A stretch of DNA of 64,000 bases, taken from the NCBI GenBank assembly GCA_964059195.1, contig CAXKWD010000004.1, positions 116,577,938 to 116,641,937 on the forward strand, in the 5' to 3' direction. Below are positions 13,016 to 23,630 of the stretch, in pieces; the first letter of the stretch is position 1, and each line of letters begins with the position of its first letter. Under the pieces are notes generated by a model, which worked only from the letters and a program-made list of their open reading frames with translations, did no database searches and was not told the origin of the DNA. This DNA is from Ectobius pallidus (Eukaryota; Arthropoda; Insecta; Blattodea; Ectobiidae). The position numbers and the translations under genes were made by a program.

Positions 13016-13427
13016 CGTTTCCGGTAAGATTACTTTATCTATAAAAAAAGGAACATTTTCTCATCTTCTACTTATCCTGCGATCTTGAAGTTTTAAGGAT
13101 TTGCGTATTAAGATGTCTTATATACACTGAAAAAAACTTTCTTAATTGGTTAATTTATTAAATATTAATAGCTCATGTGGTACTTAAAGATTGCAATATT
13201 TTTTATGAATAAAAATCACTTAAGTAAATAAGTATAATTATGAAAAAATCGTTTTTCATTAATGATATCTAGACGATGTAAAAAGATCAAGTGCCTAGTT
13301 TTTTTTTAGAAAAGATACTTTATATTTAACATTTGTAAAGATAGGCTTTTCCGTTTCCCCTTATGGTTGTTAGCTTAATACTCACAGCACATTCGTATGA
13401 AGTTCTTCCCTTTCATGTTCCCCCTTT

Positions 13428-13471
13428 TTCTTCTTCTTCTTCTTCTTCTTCTTCTTCTTCTTCTTCTTCTT
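13428..13471. repeat. (TTC)n microsatellite
   Basis: About fourteen uninterrupted TTC triplets. It replaces the GTAATTCCTCTCTT segment found at this point in sister units. Confidence 0.95.
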
Positions 13472-13659
13472 GTCTATTAAGTCCCCGTTTGCTTTTCTTC
13501 TCAGATATTTAGATTTACAAGTTCTATAATTCCACATTTTAATTACGGGACCAAATGGCTTCCGTCATTTCTTGAAAACATTTCATTATGGCTCATACAT
13601 CCATGGAAACTATTAAATTCTACTTTTTTTCTTCTTGCCAACCTTACATTATCATAAAG

Positions 13660-13760
13660 CAGGGATTCTCAAAGTATACGCCGCGACGCACCTGGACGCT
13701 TCCGTCATCGCTCTTCGCAATCCAGCAAACAATTATCAAATTTTTTAAAATAGCTCCCAA
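13660..13760. mobile_element. One end of a hAT-like element
   Basis: The sequence CAGGGATTCTCAAAGTATACG followed by CCGCGACGCACC resembles the end of hAT elements of the ZBED-related type. The opposite end was not found, so this is a half element or its other end has decayed. It starts a stretch (to about 15000) that does not match the array unit. Confidence 0.45.
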
Positions 13761-15500
13761 AGGAAGAAATAAAACCATGCAATTACAATTTTAGGATTAC
13801 AATAAATTACGTAAGTTTAAACCATTAAACACTTCAAACGTATGATATGCCAAGTGAAGTAGATAATAAGATTAGAATATAATTAAAATTTAAATAAAAC
13901 CTACAGTTTTGAGATTACAATTCACAAAATTCGCTTATTTTAAAGTTTGTAATTTAAGTTTAAAAACAGTTAAGTGCAGTTCTCTTAAGTCGTTCGGGAA
14001 CTCAGGCTATTACATAAAATTTCTTGTTTGTCGTTGCCATTCTACAAAAATGGAACATCCAGATTGTCCCCTTATCTGTATTGTGATTGTGAATGTTACT
14101 TCTACATTTATAGGATTCTTCAACTTTCCTAATATAGTCCTACATAGGTCATTGTTTTATATTTTACGAACAAAGGTATTACACTTTCCCTTACATTAGG
14201 TTTTCCGTTAATCTTAATATGTATTTCTGTTGTTTAAGGATGGAATTTACTTTGCTGCAATTACCGCACATAGGCCTACCGTAGATTCGTTCGAAAACAA
14301 ATGCAGAAGGCAATGAGTAAGCGACCGTTTTAATGCGTTGACACTACTGAATTTTACCAATGAGGAGGCAAAGCAACTCATTGTCATTCCTCGTAGTCTG
14401 ATTAAGTTTGAAAGTTTTAACCTTTGTTGATGTGGTTTCCCTACTGTTGTTGTAATAAAATCTAAATACAGAGCTAATCTTTCTATTTCAAAAGAAATCT
14501 ATCTTGCTATATCTATAATAATAATAAGACACCATGAACTACAATGATAAACAAGCACATCCCTCTCATTATGACAGAAAATTTAACTCATGTTTAGTTT
14601 ATAGATATTGATACTGATTTTTCAAATGGAAATTTCAAAGACTGTACATGTTACATACTACAGATATTTTTAGTGATTTTAGAAATTTTCCGGCAAATGA
14701 AGTTAAAATATAAATCATGCAATTTCGCCAAAATGTAATGACCTTTTCTGGAAAAAATATATTTTTAATTTTTGTTGTATAGCCTAGGACAGGTAGTGAT
14801 TGAATTACTCGCAATAATAAAATGCTGTCGGAACATTATTGATCGATACTTGGGTAAAAACCAACTTTACACTAAAATAATAACTTTGGGTGAGGGTGAG
14901 TGGGGTTACAAGTGTAAAATGAAAGGGGAGATTATACCAAGCCTCTCTCAGGGTGAAAAATATTTCAAATCGGGGCCTGGGTATATATCAATTCCATAAT
15001 AAGAATGTAGGTAAGAATGTAATTACTCAACTTTTAGAATTAATAATTATGTTTCCTTTGTTTCAGGTAAGTAGGCCTACCCCTCATCTTTATACTAAAA
15101 TCAAGATTTAGAAGGAAACGTGCTTGAGCAAAACACTGTTGTGGCCTAAGAATCGAAACGCTGCTCGTTGTATGATACACAATAATTATGGTAAGGAGGA
15201 GAATACACATCTATAAAATAAGAGCTTTCATTTCATTCCACAAGTTTAATGTCTTTAAGTATAGTAGCCTAAACGCTATGGTAATCTAAAATATGCAGAA
15301 CATGCGAAATGGCACAATAGTAAGCTGTTAACTTATTGTTACGATGAATACGGTCAAGTGTCAAGGATCACTGAGTTCCGTACTAGACGAGAACTCCAAA
15401 ATACTAATTTGCGTATCTAACAAGGTGTCTGCTATTATCTTGAGAACAGTCTGAGTGTATAATATAATTGAAAAAATGTAACAACAACAAAAGATAGGCC
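13760..15500. other. Non-unit sequence, no recognised gene
   Basis: This stretch does not follow the array unit. Short frames (96 codons at 13909-14199 plus strand, 75 codons at 14772-14999 plus strand) have no recognised motif and no sister copy. Some of it is probably the body of the hAT-like element starting at 13660. Two TAGGCCTA palindromes occur (14271, 15074). Confidence 0.5.
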
Positions 15501-15504
15501 AAAA

Positions 15505-16285
15505 ATTTCGGGAAACATTCCTTGCGTGTAGAGGGTGAAATAGTATTACTTAAATGAACATGGGTCCGAAAATACTTTATTTTTTGTTAGATCCGTTTCT
15601 CTACACCTGTACCACTTAGCAAAATACGCGAAGAAAGAACTGTGGAAAATGGGAAGTCATATGAAATGGTACTCAATAACAGACTTGTGGGAAACGTAAC
15701 AAATAATATGCCCAAAATGTCCTCCGTTAACACGGATACATCCTTCAACCCTCCGTCGCATGGGCTCCCTGATGCGCTTATCTACCCCTGGAGTATCTCG
15801 TATTATTTGTCAGCCTTGCAGAATACGATCATGGAGATTCTTTACATCTTGCACCAGTGTTGCATACACAAGAGTTTTTAAATGCCCCCACAAATAAAAA
15901 TCTAGTGGATGCAGTTCAGACGAGCGTGGAGGCCAAGGAATTGGTCCGCCTCTTCCTATCTATTTATCATGGAACCGGCTATTTAGAAACTGACTGACAG
16001 GCTGAAATGAATAGAAGCTCCATCGTTCATGAAGTACCTGCCTCGTCGTATACGCAATTGTGCATGTTGCAATAGGAGAGGTATTTGTTTGTTTGTTTTT
16101 AACACTTTACCTTCGTCCATTGAGGCGATGTGGCAGTGCATACAGTCCCATCAATCAGTTACCAATAATTGCGACCCAGAGTTTTTTACAAAGGAATCTA
16201 TCCAGGAAATAAGGCATTTTGGGACCCATGTCCATATAACATACTTTCACCCTCTATATGAAAGGAATATTTCCACAAAGTTGTG
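15505..16285. mobile_element. Deleted mariner/Tc1-like element
   Basis: Inverted ends: GTAGAGGGTGAAA...GAACATGGGTCC on the left (15527-15567) matches, in reverse, GGACCCATGTCC...TTTCACCCTCTATA on the right (16221-16258). The similarity continues outward by about 20 bases on each side. TA occurs at both candidate junctions (15529-15530, 16255-16256), consistent with the TA target of this superfamily. The interior holds only the C-terminal part of a transposase, so this is a deletion derivative of an autonomous element. Confidence 0.7.
15715..16036 (-). pseudogene. Transposase remnant, DDE domain C-terminal half
   Basis: Read on the minus strand, 16030-16005 gives MNDGASIHFSL, which matches the DGAPxHF motif around the second catalytic Asp of mariner/Tc1-type transposases. 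About 70 bases on, IGRGGPIPWPPRSSELHPLD and FYLWGHLK follow. This is the WPPRSPDLxPLDFFLWG signature with the third catalytic Asp (in HPLD) kept. Then come TPGVDKRIREPMRRRVEGC-like residues typical of the family's C-terminus. Stops at SVSF* and LQG* and a frame change between the two segments show it is dead. The N-terminal DNA-binding part is absent. Confidence 0.8.
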
Positions 16286-16289
16286 GCTT

Positions 16290-16980
16290 ACCTGTAGTAG
16301 TAGTACTGTATTTATTTCTCACAAACATTCTTACATATAAACCAGATTATTAACATTAACCGGCGCACTGGCCTACCTGTATGTTACAAGACGACATACA
16401 GAAACGACATAAGGTGGTCCTCCAGCTTGGGAGTTTGGCGTGAGGTTAACAATCTCTCACAAAAAAAAAGCACAGAAATGTTTACATAATTTATGGATCC
16501 TGTCAGTTTTATCTTTTTATTTGCGTACTTATGCATATTATCACCACCAGTTTCCATAATAACACTATTCTACCCAAAAGTTTCCAAAGAGAACTAAGTT
16601 GTACTCTCTGTGTTTTTAATTTGAAATCATGAGGAAGGCCTATACGTCCTCAAATGTGTTTTATGGGGGTGTCAATTGCTAATATCACCAGTAACGGTAA
16701 TAGAAATGAATGTATGAGTAGAATCCATGCCCTCAGTACAACCCCAGGTAAACAGAAAGCCTTTTCGGGAATCGAGGTTAAAAGCGATTTAAACAAACAG
16801 CCTATACGTAGCATAAAATGCCAATTTCGTTATGGTTTCTAATGTCGTGTGCCTGATAGCAGTTTTAAATATGGTGCTATATTTAAGTTTCAGGTTCCTC
16901 GATATGAAGTTCAAAAAACAAATGGATGTCTGCAATATGCCTGAACATTTCATTTCAAATAAACATTCAGTGGTGGGTAC
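16290..16980. other. Unassigned stretch after the mariner relic
   Basis: It contains TAGTAGTAGTACTGTATTT and a moderately GC-rich segment (16350-16450) that looks like an unrecognised repeat. Frames of about 60 codons on both strands near 16654-16986 are not supported by any motif. Nothing here can be named. Confidence 0.4.
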
Positions 16981-17577
16981 AAACATATATATTTAAGTAT
17001 AAATTTTGTCAGTAAAATCTCAGAAATATAAGGAAACTCTGTGCAATAATTCTTATTGTTTTTGGCCTACAAGTTCAATAACAACCTAATCGAAGGGATT
17101 CTAAATTAATTTGAAAGAACTATTACCTTCTATCATGGTAAAGTAAAATTTTAAAAGAAGCCTCTAGTGAAAACCCTTCGTGTTTACCTGTACCAGAAAT
17201 AATTACGTAGGATACCGTATTCACAAAGATAATATAAATTATTTCCTCAGAAAAATAACACGGATCTAATACCACTCCAAAAACCATATAAGCCAATAAC
17301 TTACGGATATAAAAGCGTTCCCATGTAAATGAATCCTCTCCAGGGACCTTGAATAAATCCAACTGTAAGACTCGATCGAATATCTCTTTGGTCGCCTCTG
17401 CTTTTAAACTTATACTTTTTCGCATATTTTCGAGAATTGCATAAGCGATAAAATATTACGGTTACGACATAATATAGGCCTAAGACTGTTGTGAAAATAA
17501 AAATTGTGTTACATACTTTTATATAAGGCCTGAACAGACCTCTGCTTTTAGCAATTAATTAATTATCAATATTATTT

Positions 17578-17828
17578 CACCCTTCCTTCTTAGCTACAGT
17601 CGAGTTCATTAAACTTGCTCGACTGCATTACCAGAGCCTGCGAACGTGGACGCGAAGGATAGGATTTTCTGTTATTCCTTTCAATTCTAATACACATGTA
17701 TTGTTCGGCGTTATTTCACATAAATTACTGTGGATATCATTCAATAAAGGAATAACAGACATTAGGCTCTGTTATCGCTGTTGTGTATTAAACAAAGCAG
17801 CGATTCACCAAAGACCAGTCTATTTTTT
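17578..17828. repeat. Conserved structured core, copy D
   Basis: This copy shows the folding pattern most cleanly. Complementary pairs are CAGTCGAG 17597-17604 with CTCGACTG 17618-17625; CAGAGCCT 17632-17639 with AGGCTCTG 17764-17771; CTGTTATTCCTTT 17669-17681 with AAAGGAATAACAG 17746-17758; ATCGCTG 17774-17780 with CAGCGAT 17798-17804. ACCAAAGACCAG 17807-17818 pairs with CTGGTCTTTGGT 18014-18025, outside the core. Between the second and third left arms lies the invariant CpG-rich segment GCGAACGTGGACGCGAAGG. A T-run (TATTTTTT) ends the block. Every left and right arm is fully complementary. Confidence 0.65.
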
Positions 17829-18522
17829 AAAAATTAAATCTTATTTAATGCATACTCACATGGTCCATACACTTGTTGAGCAAAGATCATGTTCGGGGCT
17901 GTTCAGTAATCATGTAATGAGACTAATGACATAAATTTTATTGTTTGCCCCAAGTTTTCAAAATAGTCCCATAATAGGCCTATTAATTAATTTTTAAGAA
18001 TTTAGATTGAGATCTGGTCTTTGGTCCTATAGAAACTTTTTATTATTTTTATACCTTACGATAAACTTAACAGTGATTTTCACATCAAAACAAAACGTAT
18101 AGTAATGTCAAAAACCTTCCCGTTCTTCTACAGTCTTCGCCAGCGAACCTTCGCTTATTGAGATGTGATCTTCAGTCCTATAACTTTTCTAAATCCTCTG
18201 CTAATAATCCCCACTTTTACACTTAACACCAAAATCAGCATTATGATGATATTAATCACACTAACGCAAAAAACACTTTCCCTCTTACGTAGTCACCTCC
18301 GACATAATGTTGGCGTTGCCCATCCATTCGTAGGTCCCACAGAATCAACAGTTGTATTAATTATCAGCTGGTTGTATTAATCGTTGTTCAGAAAGTCCAA
18401 GGGATTCTTGTATATCCTGCAGTAATGAGAAGTGCATTTTAAATATTACTTGCATACAGAATAAAGATGAGATAATAATTCTCTAAAAATTTACATGACA
18501 TTTTGATACAGTTTGTTATATT

Positions 18523-18637
18523 GTGTGTTCCCTATTACAGGCCATGGAGGCCCAGAGGGTTCCAGGAGGTTGAGGCTCCCAGATTGTTAGACATCGGCAC
18601 ATGATGTGGTAAGGTTGTCAGCCTTACGCACCGGCCG
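18523..18637 (-). mobile_element. 5'-truncated SINE fragment
   Basis: This 115-bp insert is the reverse of the 3' half of the SINE at 33929-34238 (shared: GTAAGGCTGACAACCTTACCAC, CTGGGAGCYTCARCCTCCTGGAACCC, GGCCTCCRTGGCC). It is flanked by the perfect 13-bp direct repeat AGTTTGTTATATT at 18510-18522 and 18638-18650, so it is a genuine insertion of a 5'-truncated copy in minus orientation. Confidence 0.92.
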
Positions 18638-19888
18638 AGTTTGTTATATTACGACAATTAATTCAGCTATTCAGAGTAGAGGCAATAGGCTGCTTTCAAA
18701 TACGTTTTATTTGCGGGTACTAGGTCTATATTTTTTATTCATGTCCCGCTTATTTTATGTGATACCTTTAACTACAAGTATTGTTTGATTCCAGTGACCA
18801 CCCCTGAAGATACCATTCTCCTCCATACTTTCAGAAATTCCTATAATTTTTCTTTCGTTTTTATTTGGAAAGAAGCATTCCGTTTCTGTAGAAACGGTTA
18901 TAGAATTATAAGGGATTGTTTAACCATGTAAAATAATACGTTTAGATTATATACCAATGTGAAACTAGCCTGTAAATAAAGTTTTGCTGATAGAAATTTC
19001 CACCATTCTCTCTCTAAGTGGTTTAAATACATGGAGTGAAATGTTTTTAATTTGATCCCTATATTCTTCGTAAAGGTTTGTTTTGTTAATCTTAAAAATA
19101 ACCTTCAAAATAAAAATTTTGAACACTAACATTTTGAAAAATGCACTTTCGTTATGAAGTTTCTCATTTTTGTAACACTGAAGAATCCCATGTATCCCCA
19201 CAAAATTGTAATTCGACTGGACAGTCAGCGTCTGCCATATAATATGTTTAATTGTTTTTAATACGAAAATATTTTTTGATATAGAAACTTTGATAATTTT
19301 TTTATTTCTATCTTTATCCTTTAGGAATAAATTTACTTTAAGTATTCAGGTTGGTTTAATTTGTAAAATAATACGTTGTTTTGCGTTTTTAAAATCTGTA
19401 CTGGTTTGATTTTCCCCTGCCATAAATACTATTGGCTTGCGAAAAAGAACTTCTTTCGTATTTTAGTGAACTGAATTTCGATAAATTCAAATGTCCTCCT
19501 CTTGCCAAGATTGTTATTTCTTCTTATGTTTATGCCCTATTTCTTGTCATCGACAGTAATTCTTAAAAGCTTAATTTATTAAGTTAAAAAACCAGCAAGA
19601 TGCAGTTGAAACATTCAAATTTGCGAAATGAGTGTCAGTGACTTCTATAATTCCGATCCTCTGGCATGTATCTGAAATCGATTGTGAAAAATACCTGAGG
19701 GTGTAAGCAATATTTTTATTAAGAGATATATCAAAGTGTTAAATAAAAATTACGTGTAAGAGTAAATACCGGTATTTAAAAATCTTGGAGGAAAGAGAAA
19801 GGGCAGTGATGTAAGCATGAAATTTTTGAGAAAGCTAAATAGCGTAAGCAGTTAAATATGTGGAAATAACAACCCACTGCCTGAACTG

Positions 19889-20551
19889 TCAAGTCTGGCT
19901 TATGATCATAAGAGACATAGGATATTGGATCAAAGGTACTTTAACACTCAATGTAAGCAAGCATTTACTATAACCACTTTTGCATGATCGGTACTGAAAC
20001 AAAGGTGGTACAGTCTGGTTATGATTGAAAATGGAATACATGCATGCCAGGTTACATCCTCTTCGTTTCCGTGCAGTCTTTACGATATACAACGAAATAC
20101 ATACGAAGATTCCTACAGCGATCACAACAGTTTTTGTACTTGGAGAACGTTTGTTCGACATCGGAAGGATGCTAATGGTGCATATAAATAATTCGACTGT
20201 TGGTTTGTTATTTGTAGCTTATTTTTTAATTTATTCACTATGGCATGCATCCCTTTTAGCTCACCATTTTTGTATAAAAAAATTGCGAACTTCACTTATT
20301 GGTTCCGGACGTGCTAGATTATTGTTATTACATATCACATCAATAATATCTATGGTTATGGATATATGCAATTTAGATTCTTCAAGCTGTTTAATAATTA
20401 TTGATATATTCCCTAAATTGTGCTTTATGGACTTTAAAATTTCAAATAACTGTTGAAAAATCAGGGCTGCCGTAAAAGAAGCCTCGGTTATAATATCTAA
20501 AGCGGTAGTAATTTTGGTAATGATATTGTAATATGTGGCATAGTATGGCAT
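19889..20551 (-). CDS. Candidate two-exon gene of unknown function (weak)
   Basis: Two minus-strand frames share one reading frame. One runs 20551-20261, begins MPYYATYYNIITK and has helix-like residues (FEILKSIKHNLG, IIIKQLEESK). The other runs 20161-19889 and contains VVIAVGIFVCISLYIV, a good single membrane segment, followed by the basic KTARKRR. Between them a GTGAGC donor-like site (20264) and a TTAG acceptor-like site (20172-20175) would join the frames across a 93-bp intron without a stop. The surrounding 2 kb is not array sequence, and four CRE-like motifs lie upstream on this strand. A 143-codon plus-strand frame (20025-20456) overlaps it, and either may be chance. No family recognised. 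Confidence 0.2.
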
Positions 20552-20779
20552 ATAAATTATCCAAAAGAAGCCCTTCTTATCAGTAGGCCTACAGTATTGA
20601 AGTATTGAGCTTGGGGAAGAAGAAGTGTAGGTGCCATTTCGGGTTCACTATAAAATTGTCAACTTCCCGGTATGACATGCGAATTTCGTCCGTCACTCTA
20701 TGCCACAGCTTAGGTTCGTTGCTTGGCTAGGGGAAAAGGCACGTCATCTGTGTCTTCAAAAGAACTGTATCCAGTACCA

Positions 20780-21436
20780 TGACGTCATCGCAACTCCATG
20801 CCACATCAGCCTAGTTCCAACCATAAGGTACCTCGGATCGTATGCCTAGTCATACTCATAAGCGTCAAATAGTGGCAGTAAGATTTCTGTTACCTATTAT
20901 AGAAACGGCCACTTCAGTAGGCTAAAAGTGTCATCATCTGTAGAGGCAATAACATTATACAGAAAATATACACGTGTAAATTTGAGAAATAGTTTTGGAC
21001 ATAATTGCACTCTTGTACCACTACCACATAAAACGATAGGATGCACACATGTATTGTTTTGTTCGACAATACTATAGTACGCTTATTACGTGTGACGTAA
21101 CGGTATCATAATGACACTCATTTCAACATAGCTTTTCATTTCGACATCGGTGTGGTATCGATTGTTATAGAACACGGAACGATCTTCAGACCTTGAGGGT
21201 AGCAGCTGAAATCTGCATTAATAAATAACCTGTATTTAAAATAAAATAAATTCAGTTCGTGTTAATTTTAATGCCATATTAAATGAATTAATTTCGTGTT
21301 ATCAGAATCCGTTGGTTTCATGAAAAACACGAACAGGAAATTTCAATTTTATCGATGACGTCAGCGGCCATCTGTCATAGAGGACAATAACTACAACCAG
21401 CTGGTGCGAAGGTCATGGCGCGCTTAAGCGTGACGT
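20780..21436. promoter_or_regulatory. Cluster of CRE/ATF-like motifs
   Basis: Two perfect TGACGTCA palindromes (20780-20787 and 21356-21363) and two one-base variants, TGACGTAA (21093-21100) and TGACGTCT (21429-21436), fall within 660 bp. An exact 8-mer of this composition is expected less than about once in this window. They lie upstream of the minus-strand frames at 19889-20551, in a locally less AT-rich segment. TGACGTCA is the known binding site of CREB/ATF bZIP factors. Whether it works as a promoter here is inference. Confidence 0.4.
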
Positions 21437-21716
21437 CTGTTTGAGTGAATCGAAAATTTAAAATTTACCGAGACCCAGAAATAATTATGTTCATAAATTT
21501 ACTTACGTTTATAAAAATATATAAATGTATAAAGCATAATTGAAATTAATCTCACAGAAAGATCACAAGAGCATATTAACGTCTATTAACGACAATTACA
21601 TACAATAAACATTAATGTATTACGGATACGACAAAATATACGACTCTGGTAAGAATATTACTTGTGTTCCATAGTAAAAAACTCAGAACAGATCCATGCC
21701 TTAAACAATTGTGTAC

Positions 21717-21953
21717 CTGACCTTACAAAGGGGCTAACCGCGAAATTAAAAAAAAATGACATTTACTATACAATTGTGGTACTGGCATCCTTCATTGCCC
21801 TACAAAAAAGCTAAGTGAAATTCTTGATAGTGTGGTTGCAAAGTTGCTCGCGAGAGAGCACCGCAGGTAAGGACCAATGCTATTTCTTTACAAGGATTGT
21901 TGGTTTTCTCAGAAACTTAATTTTGGCACTTAGCCCCTTTGTAAGGTCAGGTA
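21717..21953. mobile_element. Small foldback element just upstream of core E
   Basis: TGTGTACCTGACCTTACAAAGG followed by GGCTAACCGCGAAATTAA (21711-21750) is mirrored by TTAATTTTGGCACTTAGCCC followed by CTTTGTAAGGTCAGGTACACA (21917-21957). Together these form inverted repeats of about 35-40 bp around a roughly 165-bp middle. The two copies of CAATT at its edges (21706, 21955) may be target duplication. No coding sequence. Sister units lack it. Confidence 0.7.
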
Positions 21954-21975
21954 CACAATTATTATCAGTAAGATG

Positions 21976-22235
21976 CACCCTTCCTTCTTGGCTGCAGCTG
22001 AGTTCAATAAACTTACTCAACTGCATTTCCAGAGCCTGCGAACGTGGACGCGAAGGATAGGATTTTCTGTTATTCCTTTCAACTTTAATGTAGTAATCGG
22101 AGATAAAAATTTCACACAAATTACAATGAATACCAGGTACAGTATTAAAGGAATAACAGACATTAGGCTCTGTTATCGCTGTTGTGTATTAAACAAAGCA
22201 GCGATTCACCAAAGGCCAGTTCTCTTTTTTTTTTT
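21976..22235. repeat. Conserved structured core, copy E
   Basis: The first stem is TGCAGCTGAG / CTCAACTGCA. One pair is C-A on the plus strand but a U-G wobble if the minus strand is the RNA. The other stems are perfect. The end is ACCAAAGGCCAGTTCTC, and its downstream partner is GAGAACTGGTCTTTGGT (22447-22463). Here the outer four pairs and the usual A-A mismatch are restored, giving the best match of this long stem in the array. It is followed by a 14-base T-run broken only by the downstream C. Confidence 0.6.
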
Positions 22236-23630
22236 CTTCAATTGAATAGTATTTACTACACATGACATACAATACTGGGGCAGTTCAGTGATAATTTTGT
22301 AACTAATTAATTACATTTAAACGTTTAATTCTTTGTACCAATTTGCCAAAATAGTCCTTCATAATATTGGTGGAGTATATGCCATCGGTTGTTTATAGAA
22401 TGTAGTACATGTTAGTTACAATAGTTACATTTTAAGAATTTACTTTGAGAACTGGTCTTTGGTCCTATGGATGTTTTAATTACTTTTATGCTTAAAACTG
22501 AACATTACAATGATTTTAACATCAAAAGGTACAATAACATCGAAATTGCTCTCCTTCCTCCAGCAAACCTATGCAGGTCTCTTTCAATTGAACTATTGTG
22601 CTGTTTAGTTCCTATAAATTTCTTGACATACGCTTTACACTTAACACTTAAATGAACATTATAGTGATGCTATACACTTAACATAAAAACATGTCAGTCA
22701 CCTCCTGCGTAATGTTCATATTCTCCCATCCAATTGAAAATCTGTCCGATTGAAGATCCCACTGCATCTGACTGTCATTCCCATTAATCGTTGTCAAAGG
22801 ATAGATGTTTTTTCTGTATCCTCCTGAAATGAGGAATCCGTTGTAAATAACCCCTTACCTTTGATATTACTTTTTAAAATAACACACACTTGCATACAGA
22901 AGAAAGAGAAGATATAAATTTTCTAAAAAGATTACACGAAATATTTACAACTTTCACACTGTTATATTTAACTCGAATCTTCGGATTATATAAGCTGCAG
23001 TTAAAATATTTGTATATAGTCGGCCTATGTAGTTTATTCATGTACAGCTCGTATAATGTGATACCTTTTCCTGTGGTATTGTTTAATTCCTTTGCCCAGT
23101 CCTGAAGATTCCATTCTCCTCTCTGCTTTCCGACATTTCAAATTTATATTTAGATTTATATTTATAATACACTTGGTTTAATATTTATAATTTGCTTTTA
23201 TTTTTCTTTGCAAAGACGCATTCTGTTTCCATAGAAATTGAATTATAACTGATTGTTTAGCCTTGTAATTCAGTGCCTGTGGGAACTAGCATCTAAGTAA
23301 AGTTTTGCTGATATAAATTATCCTCATTAACTGCCTAACCGCTAAAATCTATTGATTTTGACTCCTCTTTTCTTCGAATAGGTTTAAGAGCACTAGAGAA
23401 ATCCACCTTCTCTTTGAAAGATTCTCACTTCTATAACAATTTCAATATCATGAATGACCTACAAAATCCAATTCGATTGGACAGTTCTTTTCTGCGATAG
23501 AGCCTAAAATTTAAAGTGTTTTTAATAGAGATATACTTTTCGGTATAGAAAGTTTTGGTGATTATTCTGTGGCTTTCTATATCCTATATGAGTAAGTTTA
23601 TTTTAAAATATGAAACTAGTTCATTTTGTA

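Larger units (their letters stand above)
9000..13655 (+). repeat. Long array unit C
   Basis: Third unit copy: lead (near 9240-9975), core (9980-10229), GAGATCTGGTCTTTGGTCC (10387-10405), CACCTCCGGC-like block (10680-10790), AATTAAGGTTGGAATAATTTG (near 11498), GAGAAAGAAAAATCATAGAAAATC (11720) and CCATGGAAACTATTAAATTC (13600). It is interrupted by an inverted-repeat element at 11847-12390 and extended by a local duplication at 12690-13015. The microsatellite GTGTGTATGTATATGTGTGTG near 11665 occupies the position of GT-rich stretches in sister units. Confidence 0.72.
16980..19540 (+). repeat. Long array unit D
   Basis: Unit copy with lead (near 17040-17575; TTTTCGCATATTTTCGAGAATTG at 17419), core (17578-17828), GAGATCTGGTCTTTGGTCC (18009-18027), the CACCTCCGAC block (18295-18420), AAGATACCATTCTCC (18808) and TATTCAGGTTGGTTTAATTTG (19342). 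Its lead resembles unit C (9590-9975) and unit F (30750-31107). A SINE fragment interrupts it at 18523-18637. At about 19540 it gives way to unrelated sequence. Confidence 0.72.

Noticed and set aside
20025..20456. 143-codon plus-strand frame as the gene of the 20-kb island
   Set aside because: It is the longest frame there, but the CRE-like sites lie downstream of it and the minus-strand frames have a better membrane segment and splice-like signals. The opposite-strand frame cannot be excluded.
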